From: Deltaproteobacteria bacterium RBG_13_52_11
GTDB taxonomy: Bacteria; Desulfobacterota; B13-G15; RBG-16-54-18
Assembly: GCA_001797745.1 (NCBI GenBank)
Contig: MGQF01000032.1
Coordinates: 311 to 6,242 of the forward strand
Length of the DNA stretch: 5,932 nt
Direction of reading: 5' to 3'
Part shown: positions 1-5,391 of the stretch, piece after piece
Position numbering within the stretch: position 1 is the stretch's first letter
How the letters are laid out: the number at the start of each line of letters is the position of its first letter
The notes under the pieces: generated by a model
Database searches by the model: none
Told to the model about the DNA's origin: nothing
The model's input: the letters and a program-made list of their open reading frames with translations, nothing else
Position numbers and translations under genes: made by a program

Positions 1-768
1 ACGGGTCACGCGGAAGCTCGTCTTTTTGATGATCTCCGAGAGGTCACCGAGGGTCAGCCTCTTTCCGGATTGGAGCGCCCGTTCCAGCTCCTTCTTGACC
101 ACTCCGGGTCCGCTTACCCCGACATTGATGACAGACTCCGGCTCCCCGTATCCCAGATAGGCCCCGGCCATAAAGGGATTGTCTTCAGGCATATTCGCAA
201 AGACAACCAGCTTGGCACAGCCAAACCCGTCCTGGTGGGCAGTGGCAAGGGAGATCTCCTTGATCGCGTGCCCCATGAGCAACACCGCATCCATATTGAT
301 CCCTGCCTTGGTGGAGGCCACGTTGACTGAGGCGCACATATGGTGGGTCGACGAGAGGACCTCCGGGAGGGTGGCAATCAGATTTCGGTCTCCCCGGGTG
401 AACCCTTTTTGCACGAGGGCCGAATATCCGCCGATAAAATTGACCCCGACCTCTTCAGCCGCCTCATCGAGCGTTCTGGCAACAATTACATACTCCCCTT
501 GTTCCAATGCTTCCGCAACCGCAGCGATGGGGGTAACCGCAAGACGCTTATTGACGATAGGGATCCCGTATTTTTCCGAGATCTGATCGCAGACTGAAAC
601 CATCTCTCCGGCAACCCGCTTGATTTTGGAGCGAATCCGCGTGCAAAGCTCCGTGGATGAGGAACTGACACAGTCCCTCAGACTGATGCCGAGGGTGACG
701 GTGCGGACATCGAGATTCTCATTCTTGAGCATCTCGATTGTGCGGATAATTTCCTCGGAACTGAGCAT
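1..768 (-). CDS. PFL (UPF0210/DUF711-like) family protein, N-terminal part, cut by window edge
   Basis: Reading the minus strand from the ATG at 768 gives 256 codons with no stop before the edge. The protein starts MLSSEEIIRTIEMLKNENLD and contains family-like stretches: TLGISLRDC near residue 26, GIPIVNKRLAVTPIA near residue 70, NFIGGYSALVQKG near residue 112, and GYGEPESVINVGVSGPGVV near residue 210. Relatives are about 450 residues, so roughly the last 40% lies outside the window. The family is related to glycyl-radical-enzyme-like (PFL) folds by annotation, but its reaction is not established, so I give no function. It starts 22 bp after the ACT gene stop, in the same direction, with no strong Shine-Dalgarno, which suggests translational coupling. 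An in-frame TTG two codons upstream (774) is an alternative start; a TGA at 777-775 rules out anything longer. Confidence 0.9.
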   Translation of the reverse strand, partial: MLSSEEIIRTIEMLKNENLDVRTVTLGISLRDCVSSSSTELCTRIRSKIKRVAGEMVSVCDQISEKYGIPIVNKRLAVTPIAAVAEALEQGEYVIVARTLDEAAEEVGVNFIGGYSALVQKGFTRGDRNLIATLPEVLSSTHHMCASVNVASTKAGINMDAVLLMGHAIKEISLATAHQDGFGCAKLVVFANMPEDNPFMAGAYLGYGEPESVINVGVSGPGVVKKELERALQSGKRLTLGDLSEIIKKTSFRVTR

Positions 769-790
769 AGCCAATCAACAGTTGTTGAAT

Positions 791-1372
791 TTATATTTGG
801 TTAATGGCGCGGAAGATGTTCCCGTGCTGTATATCGACTGTCACGCCTATTTCCGCACCCCGGTCTCGCAGGACCCTCTGGATGAGGGCGAAATCCAGTT
901 GTTTCGGAATATCCACTTCATAGATCTGGATGTACTCCAGCTTCTGATTGACAGGGATCACCTCTGCTCCCAAGCGGGTAATATTGATTCCCTGCTCCGC
1001 TAAAATAGCCGTGATTGCATAGACCAGTCCCGGACGGTCTTCCCCGCGAACGGTGATCACAAAAGGTTCCGTCTCTCCCGCGTCAAACGCAAGTCGCTCT
1101 CCGGAGTTGAGCATTCGGACATGGATCTCCAGGTTCATCTCCCTTGCCAGCGCTTCAAGGGCCTTCTTCAGCACTTCTACCTTTGACCCCTTCAAAGGAG
1201 CGACAACCACGATCATGGCAAACTGCCCCATGAGCACGGTCTGGGATAATGCCTCGATGTTGCAGGCGTTCTCGAAGAGGGCCTTTGAAACGCCGGCGAC
1301 AATACCGGGCCTGTCATACCCCATGACCGAAACCGAAAGCCATTCATCCAGCTTCTGCTTCTCCGTAACCAT
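791..1372 (-). CDS. Double ACT-domain regulatory protein (GcvR-like)
   Basis: This is a 193-residue soluble protein made of two ACT domains, about residues 11-86 and 104-180. Each begins with the ligand-loop signature: GYDRPGIV at 18-25 and GEDRPGLV at 110-117. Each is followed by a helix and a beta strand (NIEALSQT; INITRLGAEV), as in amino-acid-sensing ACT modules. There is no DNA-binding or catalytic domain. Tandem-ACT proteins of this size include the glycine cleavage repressor GcvR, which acts by protein contact; whether this protein does so is unknown. Start: ATG at 1372 follows AGGGG on the minus strand with 4 bases between, a GGAGG lies slightly further out, and an in-frame TGA at 1393-1391 excludes extension. 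Its stop is 22 bp before the PFL gene. ACT/PFL pairing is known in many prokaryotes, so a shared, uncharacterised function is likely. The ligand is not predictable from sequence. Confidence 0.9.
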   Translation of the reverse strand: MVTEKQKLDEWLSVSVMGYDRPGIVAGVSKALFENACNIEALSQTVLMGQFAMIVVVAPLKGSKVEVLKKALEALAREMNLEIHVRMLNSGERLAFDAGETEPFVITVRGEDRPGLVYAITAILAEQGINITRLGAEVIPVNQKLEYIQIYEVDIPKQLDFALIQRVLRDRGAEIGVTVDIQHGNIFRAINQI

Positions 1373-1416
1373 TTGCCCCTGAAGCCTCCATCACCGGCAA
1401 GTACGTATTTTCTATT

Positions 1417-1445
1417 ATTTATCCCTCAAACCCCTTGAAAGTCAA
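1417..1445 (-). promoter_or_regulatory. Weak sigma70-like promoter candidate for the ACT-PFL pair
   Basis: On the minus strand TTGACT (1445-1440) matches 5 of 6 bases of a -35 box. At 17 bp spacing it is followed by an A/T-rich stretch, ATAAATAATAG, which has no clean -10 hexamer; the best match, AATAAT, lies too far away at 20 bp. The site is 45-70 bases upstream of the ACT start. TTGACTTTCAA at the -35 is itself a short inverted repeat (TTGA/TCAA), which could be an operator or chance. Confidence 0.2.
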
Positions 1446-1490
1446 CCCAAAAAAGAGACAGGATGAAGGGGCAAACCATATCAACCCTGA

Positions 1491-1592
1491 TCCTTGGGTA
1501 TCGTGAAAACGGAGACCTCCCCCTGGGACTTCATCGACCACGGCATCAAAAAAGGGGATTTGTGGAAGGAGTACAAGGAGGCAGTAGGATAG
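1491..1592 (+). pseudogene. Remnant resembling the C-terminus of a B12-binding radical SAM protein
   Basis: The plus frame is open from just after a TGA at 1488-1490 to a TAG at 1590-1592 (33 codons) and reads ...TSPWDFIDHGIKKGDLWKEY.... This resembles the PWDHID-G-x-x-KEFLWREY block that I recall near the C-terminal part of the TIGR03960-like B12-binding radical SAM family. No cobalamin-binding or CxxxCxxC radical SAM region is present upstream, and there is no convincing start or ribosome site (a GTG at 1503 is the only early candidate). I read it as a decayed gene tail left in the spacer. The alternative is a chance 33-codon frame, but the aromatic and charged motif makes that less likely. 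Family assignment is from memory of the motif, not from a search. Confidence 0.4.
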
Positions 1593-1604
1593 GTCTTGTT
1601 ATTC

Positions 1605-1625
1605 CCTCTTCCCTTTGGAGAGAGG
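1605..1625. repeat. Hairpin with CTTT loop (REP-like)
   Basis: CCTCTTCC (1605-1612), a four-base loop CTTT, then GGAGAGAGG (1617-1625) pair into an 8 bp stem with one bulged G. No T-tract follows on either strand, so it is not a standard terminator. The sequence resembles the CCCTCTCCCTTTGGGAGAGGG type of dispersed intergenic repeat, in a diverged form; that comparison is from memory. Confidence 0.4.
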
Positions 1626-1659
1626 ATTAATCCCGCGCCGCTTTGCAAAAATCAGGGAA

Positions 1660-1728
1660 TACGGGATGCCGCTCCCGCTCTTCAATATAGAGATAAGGAT
1701 TACGGGATCCCGAAGCGGGAAAAGCGGC
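1660..1728. repeat. Inverted repeat with nested palindrome and short direct repeats
   Basis: GCCGCTCCCGCT (1668-1679) pairs with AGCGGG (1714-1719) and AGCGGC (1723-1728): a 12 bp stem with a three-A bulge on the right arm. The 34-base loop contains the perfect palindrome CGGGATCCCG (1703-1712). TACGGGATGCCG (1660-1671) recurs as TACGGGATCCCG (1701-1712) with one mismatch. The patch fills the spacer between the radical SAM-like remnant and the acetyltransferase. It may be an intergenic mobile repeat or a structured RNA leader; no T-run follows to make it a terminator. Confidence 0.45.
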
Positions 1729-1744
1729 AGGTGAGAGTCAAACC

Positions 1745-1786
1745 ATGAATGAGGTCTTTAACGAAAGCATTGCTCTTGCTCCTTGA
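1745..1786 (+). other. Possible 13-residue leader ORF before the acetyltransferase
   Basis: ATG at 1745 is preceded by AGGTGA (1729-1734, a good anti-Shine-Dalgarno match, 10 bases away). The frame encodes MNEVFNESIALAP and stops at 1784-1786, two bases before an in-frame ATG (1789) of the acetyltransferase frame. It has the best ribosome site in this spacer. It could be a leader peptide coupled to the acetyltransferase, or the shifted original start of that gene. It could also be chance at this length. Confidence 0.2.
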
Positions 1787-1845
1787 ATATGGCCCATGCT
1801 AGAATGACACCTTCAGCAGCAGGATCAAATGGACTAAGAGACAGA

Positions 1846-2511
1846 ATGCAAAAAGAAAATCTAAAGAACTTAACTATCAGACCTGCACGCAAAGAGGATG
1901 CCCGCTTTCTTGCCCGCATGATCCTCATGGCTGGAAGGGCACATGTCAAAAAAGGAATATGGGAAGTTGTTCTTGGCGGCACGGTGGAGGAGTGTTTGAC
2001 CTTTCTTGGAATCCTGGCCGCAACGCAGACACCGCACTTATTTCATTACTCATGCTATCTTGTGGCAGAAATCGATAATCAACCTGTTGCATCCTTAGGA
2101 GGCTATGACCCACAGGTCATGGGGTATCATGCTTTGAAGCAAGCAATTCCAGAGGTCCTTAAAAAGTTGAAACTGCCCGGTGACGCGAGTAATGACGCTG
2201 GAAATCGATCTGAAAGGATTCTCTCGTGCCTCCCGAGAGAGATTATCGGTTCATGGGTCATTGACAGCGTAGCTACCCTCACAGAATGCCGGCGCAAAGG
2301 CATCGCAGGCAAACTCCTTGAAGAGATATTGGAACAAGGTCGCAGCCGCGGTTTCACCAGGGCTCAAATCAACCTGTATATCGGCAATGTCCCGGCTCAA
2401 AAGGCGTACGAAAAACTCGGATTCAAAGTCGTTGAAGAAAAGTTTGATCAATATTTTGAGGGAGAAATCGGCTCACCAGGCATGTTAAGCATGGTCAGAG
2501 AGCTCTCATAG
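1846..2511 (+). CDS. GNAT-family N-acetyltransferase
   Basis: This 221-residue protein has the Gcn5-related acetyltransferase fold, which moves an acetyl group from acetyl-CoA to an amine or similar acceptor. The N-terminal strand LTIRPARKEDARFLARMI is typical. Strand beta4 (WVIDSVATLTE, about 137-147) leads into the CoA pyrophosphate loop R-x-x-G-x-A (CRRKGIAGKLL, R149, G152, A154). Motif B is NVPAQKAYEKLGF (about 181-193). The insert between about residues 30 and 135 is longer than in minimal GNATs. Acceptor unknown. Start choice: ATG 1846 follows AAGAG with 5 bases between and sits just before the conserved first strand. In-frame TTG 1783, ATG 1789 and ATG 1804 would add up to 21 residues that do not look like GNAT sequence and lack ribosome sites. 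The gene is downstream of a repeat-rich spacer and 79 bp ahead of the channel-like gene, so an operon is possible but not shown. Confidence 0.85.
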   Translation: MQKENLKNLTIRPARKEDARFLARMILMAGRAHVKKGIWEVVLGGTVEECLTFLGILAATQTPHLFHYSCYLVAEIDNQPVASLGGYDPQVMGYHALKQAIPEVLKKLKLPGDASNDAGNRSERILSCLPREIIGSWVIDSVATLTECRRKGIAGKLLEEILEQGRSRGFTRAQINLYIGNVPAQKAYEKLGFKVVEEKFDQYFEGEIGSPGMLSMVRELS

Positions 2512-2530
2512 GGAATCATACGGCTCAGTC

Positions 2531-2561
2531 AGACGCTGCAACCTAACATCTACCAGCGTCT
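2531..2561. repeat. Perfect 8 bp inverted repeat between acetyltransferase and channel-like gene
   Basis: AGACGCTG (2531-2538) and CAGCGTCT (2554-2561) are exact reverse complements around a 15-base loop. It begins 20 bases after the acetyltransferase stop and ends 30 bases before the next start. No T-tract follows, so a factor-independent terminator is unlikely. It may be an mRNA processing or stability element, or an operator. Confidence 0.4.
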
Positions 2562-2590
2562 TACGCTCAAGGAACCTGAGAGGGACGTCC

Positions 2591-2938
2591 ATGTACGAGC
2601 ACCGTGCACAACCTTTGTTATCAAGCCATCTGTTCCTTCACCGGATGTTGAGGCATGGCCTCGTCGCGCTGTGCCTCATCTTCGTCTCCCTCGGCATCGG
2701 TGTCATTGGCTACCACGTTACAGAAGGGTTTTCATGGCTCGATGCCCTGCTGAACGCCTCGATGATCTTGGGTGGTATGGGCCCGGTGAACGAATTGCAC
2801 ACGGTTGTTGGCAAGCTCTTCGCCTCGGGATACGCGCTCTTCTCGGGGGTGGCCTTCCTGGCGACGGTGGGCATCCTGGTGGCACCCCTGGCTCATAGGC
2901 TTCTCCACCGTCTGCACTTAGAGGCGGGTAAACAATGA
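2591..2938 (+). CDS. Small two-helix membrane protein, potassium-channel-like without a canonical filter
   Basis: This is a 115-residue inner-membrane protein. TM1 is about residues 22-43 (LVALCLIFVSLGIGVIGYHV). A re-entrant-like amphipathic segment follows at 49-66 (WLDALLNASMILGGMGPV), then TM2 at about 73-99 (VGKLFASGYALFSGVAFLAT...). The tail is basic (HRLLHRLHLEAGKQ). The TM1 - pore helix - TM2 order and the phrase F-x-W-x-D-A-L-x-N-A-x-M copy the plan of two-TM K+ channels, where SW-x-DA-x-x-x-x-x-x-T leads to TVGYGD. Here the filter position reads LGGMGPV instead, so ion conduction and selectivity are not supported. Start: ATG 2591 has GAGAGGGA at a good distance. It is the only plausible start, and the N-terminus is basic, hence probably cytoplasmic. 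It converges on the multiheme cytochrome gene, with 51 bp between stops. Function unknown. Confidence 0.8.
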   Translation: MYEHRAQPLLSSHLFLHRMLRHGLVALCLIFVSLGIGVIGYHVTEGFSWLDALLNASMILGGMGPVNELHTVVGKLFASGYALFSGVAFLATVGILVAPLAHRLLHRLHLEAGKQ

Positions 2939-2951
2939 GCACCGCTGGTGC
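2939..2951. terminator. Small hairpin in the convergent gap (weak terminator candidate)
   Basis: GCACC-GCT-GGTGC forms a 5 bp stem with a 3-base loop directly after the channel-like gene's stop. On the plus strand it is followed by AGAATCC, without a T-run. On the minus strand, coming from the cytochrome gene, it is followed by TCATTGTTT, which is only weakly T-rich. The position between convergent genes suits a terminator, but the structure is poor. Confidence 0.2.
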
Positions 2952-2989
2952 AGAATCCGCAAGGAGTGTAAGAGGTTACATCTTCCTAA

Positions 2990-5170
2990 CTATCTTTCAA
3001 ATCTCCCTGGAAATTTTTTAAAGATAGAGCCCCCCCTATCCTTCTGTAGCTTTTCTGCTTCTTGATTGATCCTGATAAAGCGGTGCTTCAACTCATAAAA
3101 GCCGTGCCACCAGGCATAATCAGGTGCCATCATGGCGGCACCCATCCGGGCCCTTCGTCCTTCATGGTGCCAGAATTCGTAAAATTCCCATTCGAGCTCT
3201 TCATCAAAATAGCTTCGGTTTGAAAGAAGGCCGGTCTTGTAAAGGGAATCCATCAACTCCTTTATCGGCTTGAAATAGTTGTCGTTGTAATTGATCACCA
3301 CCTGATCCAGGTTGAAGAAATGGGCATCAATCCATTGCTGGGCATGGCACTGCAGGCAGACCTTCTTCATTCGCTCACGTTCCGTTTTCCATGCCGTAGT
3401 TGAGGGAAAGGGCGCGAATTCGCTCGGTCGAACAGTCAACGGGGCCTGCAGCTCCCATGAAAGCCTCTCGGTGACATCGTGCGTCCCAGACACATCCGCG
3501 GCAGCTGACATATGACACGTTGCACAGGTCGGTGCCCTGTAATCCCTCCCCGCTTGCCAGAGCAGATCATCGGGGTTCCAGTTCCAGGTTTGACCCTCGG
3601 CATGGTAGATGGTCCCGTGCTTGGATTCATTGTAGATTTCTATCTGGGGGTGATCAGGCCCGAGATGGCACTGGTCACAGGCCTCGGGCTTCCTCGCTTC
3701 AGCGACGGAGAACTTGTGTCTGGTATGGCAGCTGCTGCAACTGCCGAGGCTGTTGTCCGGGTTTCTCCTCCCCACGCCGACGTTGGGCCATGAGCCCGCT
3801 ACGGGTTTTCCATCGGTGAGCTTCACCACGGTGCCGTGGCAGGCATAACATCCGCTTGTACGCTCTGTGGCATTGTTCATGCCGTCATTGAGCCAGCGAT
3901 CGATCGTCCACATGATCTCGTACGTATGCGCGTGCTTGCTCTTCGCGTACTGAGCTGCCTCCTTCGGATGGCAACCGCTGCACTGCTTGGGGGTCACTAC
4001 CACCGAGATGGGATTAGGGTCGTTCTCCAGGTGGGCTGTGCTGAAAAGATTATTCGCCTTGCTCGTTTTATGACACGTATAACAGTCTACGTCCACCCGC
4101 GCATGGACGCTCGCCTGCCAATCATGATAGATCCCCGGGGTTATCTTCTTATGGCACGCGACACAGGTCGTACCGGAGATGGCCTCTGCCCTGGTCTCAG
4201 GGATCAGCCTGATGGGAAAGCCCCAGCGCCAAACACTGATGCAGCAGAGGATCAAGAAGATGATGACGAGATTGGCATAGGCCATTTTAATGAAGGCCTT
4301 TTGGGCGCCGGAGAGCCCTTGCGCCGTATCCCCTGTCTTTTTGACCTCTCCCACATACCGGACTTTTTCGAAGACCTCTGGGCCGTGCGGCGCCCCCTTG
4401 AGGGCCTCGGTGAGATCCGCGCCTGCCGCGTGCTTGCCAAGGTGTCGCCCCTTGTCCCATTTGGGACTGGCAGTGACGTCATAGATCCTCTTTGCATAGA
4501 CCACATAGGCCCGTTTGCGATTAGTGCCGTCAAAAAAGGCAAGATTCGCCATGGTGACGTCGTCCCCGCCACGAGGTTTCTTTTGCCTCTTGACGTCTTG
4601 TTGCATGCGCCGGTGGATGATGGTGATGGCAATAACACCAAGGGCTATCATGCAGAGGAAGAGGAGGATCTTGATAAAGAGCATGAGGCCAAAGGTGTTG
4701 TCGAAGAACTGCCCCCAGCTGCTGATGCGCGCCCATGTCAGATAGAGGCCGGTGAGGGCAAGGGTGATCATGCACGAGACGCCGAGGATGCGTTCATGCT
4801 TGGGGATCCCGCCGATCAGCCGGACAGGCCTGATAAAGATGTGTATATAAAAGATCGCACCGAAGAATACGACAGCTGCCAGGAGGTGGAGGTACCCGAT
4901 GATGAACCGCAGGGTCTTGTGCAAGGGCGTCTGCAGGGCATCGGCCTTTTTCAAGAGCCGCTCGGGGATGGGGTACTGATACCCGTTCTTAATATAGGCA
5001 AAGCCAACGGCCTTGAGCTGGCCGCCGGTGCTCTCTTGATGGCAAAAGATGCACCCCTTTCCTGTCTCAGCTGCATACTGCTCGGTGGCAAGGGCAGGGG
5101 AAGACGCAAAAACAAAAAGGAGTAAAACGGCACTGAAGAAAATATGGCAGCAATATCTTTTAATGCCCAT
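2990..5170 (-). CDS. Nine-haem membrane cytochrome: CopD-like helices + cytochrome b5-like domain + HAO-like octahaem domain
   Basis: This 726-residue protein has a signal peptide (about 1-29, cut near ALATEQ) and a monohaem site CIFCH (40-44). Membrane helices are at about 86-114, 128-147 and 158-186, CopD-like with H95 in the first. Residues 205-277 are cytochrome b5-like (IYDVTASPKW; H247 and H262 are candidate haem ligands). A fourth helix is at 297-317. Eight CXXCH sites follow at 336, 363, 397, 441, 478, 498, 549 and 605. The C-terminus (HHEGRRARMG 668-677, PDYAWWHGFY 683-692) is HAO-type. Basic segments RPVR and HRRMQQDVKRQKKPR put the b5 domain in the cytoplasm and both c-haem parts in the periplasm. 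Seven spare histidines (356, 380, 413, 485, 507, 518, 564) could cap seven haems, leaving CYACH 441 five-coordinate as in HAO. Likely role: electron exchange with membrane carriers for hydroxylamine/nitrite-type chemistry; direction and substrate are inferred. Start ATG 5170 has a GAGAAG-type site. Confidence 0.88.
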   Translation of the reverse strand: MGIKRYCCHIFFSAVLLLFVFASSPALATEQYAAETGKGCIFCHQESTGGQLKAVGFAYIKNGYQYPIPERLLKKADALQTPLHKTLRFIIGYLHLLAAVVFFGAIFYIHIFIRPVRLIGGIPKHERILGVSCMITLALTGLYLTWARISSWGQFFDNTFGLMLFIKILLFLCMIALGVIAITIIHRRMQQDVKRQKKPRGGDDVTMANLAFFDGTNRKRAYVVYAKRIYDVTASPKWDKGRHLGKHAAGADLTEALKGAPHGPEVFEKVRYVGEVKKTGDTAQGLSGAQKAFIKMAYANLVIIFLILCCISVWRWGFPIRLIPETRAEAISGTTCVACHKKITPGIYHDWQASVHARVDVDCYTCHKTSKANNLFSTAHLENDPNPISVVVTPKQCSGCHPKEAAQYAKSKHAHTYEIMWTIDRWLNDGMNNATERTSGCYACHGTVVKLTDGKPVAGSWPNVGVGRRNPDNSLGSCSSCHTRHKFSVAEARKPEACDQCHLGPDHPQIEIYNESKHGTIYHAEGQTWNWNPDDLLWQAGRDYRAPTCATCHMSAAADVSGTHDVTERLSWELQAPLTVRPSEFAPFPSTTAWKTERERMKKVCLQCHAQQWIDAHFFNLDQVVINYNDNYFKPIKELMDSLYKTGLLSNRSYFDEELEWEFYEFWHHEGRRARMGAAMMAPDYAWWHGFYELKHRFIRINQEAEKLQKDRGGSIFKKFPGRFER

Positions 5171-5237
5171 AGCTTCTCTGCTGATCTCAAAAAGAACAAG
5201 GATCCCTCACAAAAAACAGGGGAGTACTGGTTCTCTT

Positions 5238-5267
5238 ATCATTACCTCAACAAAAAATCAATGTCAA
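5238..5267 (-). promoter_or_regulatory. Sigma70-like promoter candidate for the multiheme cytochrome gene
   Basis: On the minus strand a perfect TTGACA (5267-5262) is followed at 18 bp by AATGAT (5243-5238), which matches 4 of 6 bases of the -10 box. A start site near 5231 would give a leader of about 60 bases before the ATG at 5170. The whole 221 bp gap between purA and the cytochrome is clearly A/T-richer than the genes around it, as promoter regions often are. No FNR box (TTGAT-N4-ATCAA) was found in this gap, and no convincing purA terminator. Confidence 0.35.
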
Positions 5268-5391
5268 TTACTACGGAAAATATAAAATAGTGTGCATTGT
5301 ATATTTCTGCTTGATGATCATGTTCTCGCCAAAAATATTTCCGGACGACGTGGAGTTGGTGCTAAGACAGTTCGAATTAGGCTACAGCAGA

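Noticed and set aside
70..597. Plus-strand frames over the left end
   Set aside because: They are shadows of the PFL-family gene on the minus strand, which shows family motifs throughout and no stop.
2540..2546. ACCTAAC, resembling the RYYYAAC end of an integron attC site
   Set aside because: No matching GTTRRRY partner within attC distance and no integrase or cassette structure.
2935..3021. 28-codon plus frame (MSTAGAESARSV...) whose ATG overlaps the stop of the channel-like gene
   Set aside because: The ATGA overlap looks like coupling, but the frame is short, matches no family, and runs into the 3' end of the convergent cytochrome gene. It may be the stub of a lost downstream gene; chance is as likely.
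3016..3040. Seven-C run and A/T run near the cytochrome 3' end, considered as a terminator or frameshift site
   Set aside because: They lie inside the coding region ahead of the stop, the reading frame is not set for a -1 slippery heptamer, and no extended frame gains a domain.
3836..5125. Plus-strand open frame of 429 codons opposite the multiheme cytochrome gene
   Set aside because: It lies wholly antisense to a gene with clear haem motifs, has no recognisable domain, and its odd Asp/Gly/Glu/Pro-rich composition is what a mirror of the cytochrome's codons gives.
5311..5322. TTGATGATCATG, considered as an FNR-type box
   Set aside because: The half-sites overlap instead of being separated by four bases; it is only an ATGATCAT palindrome.
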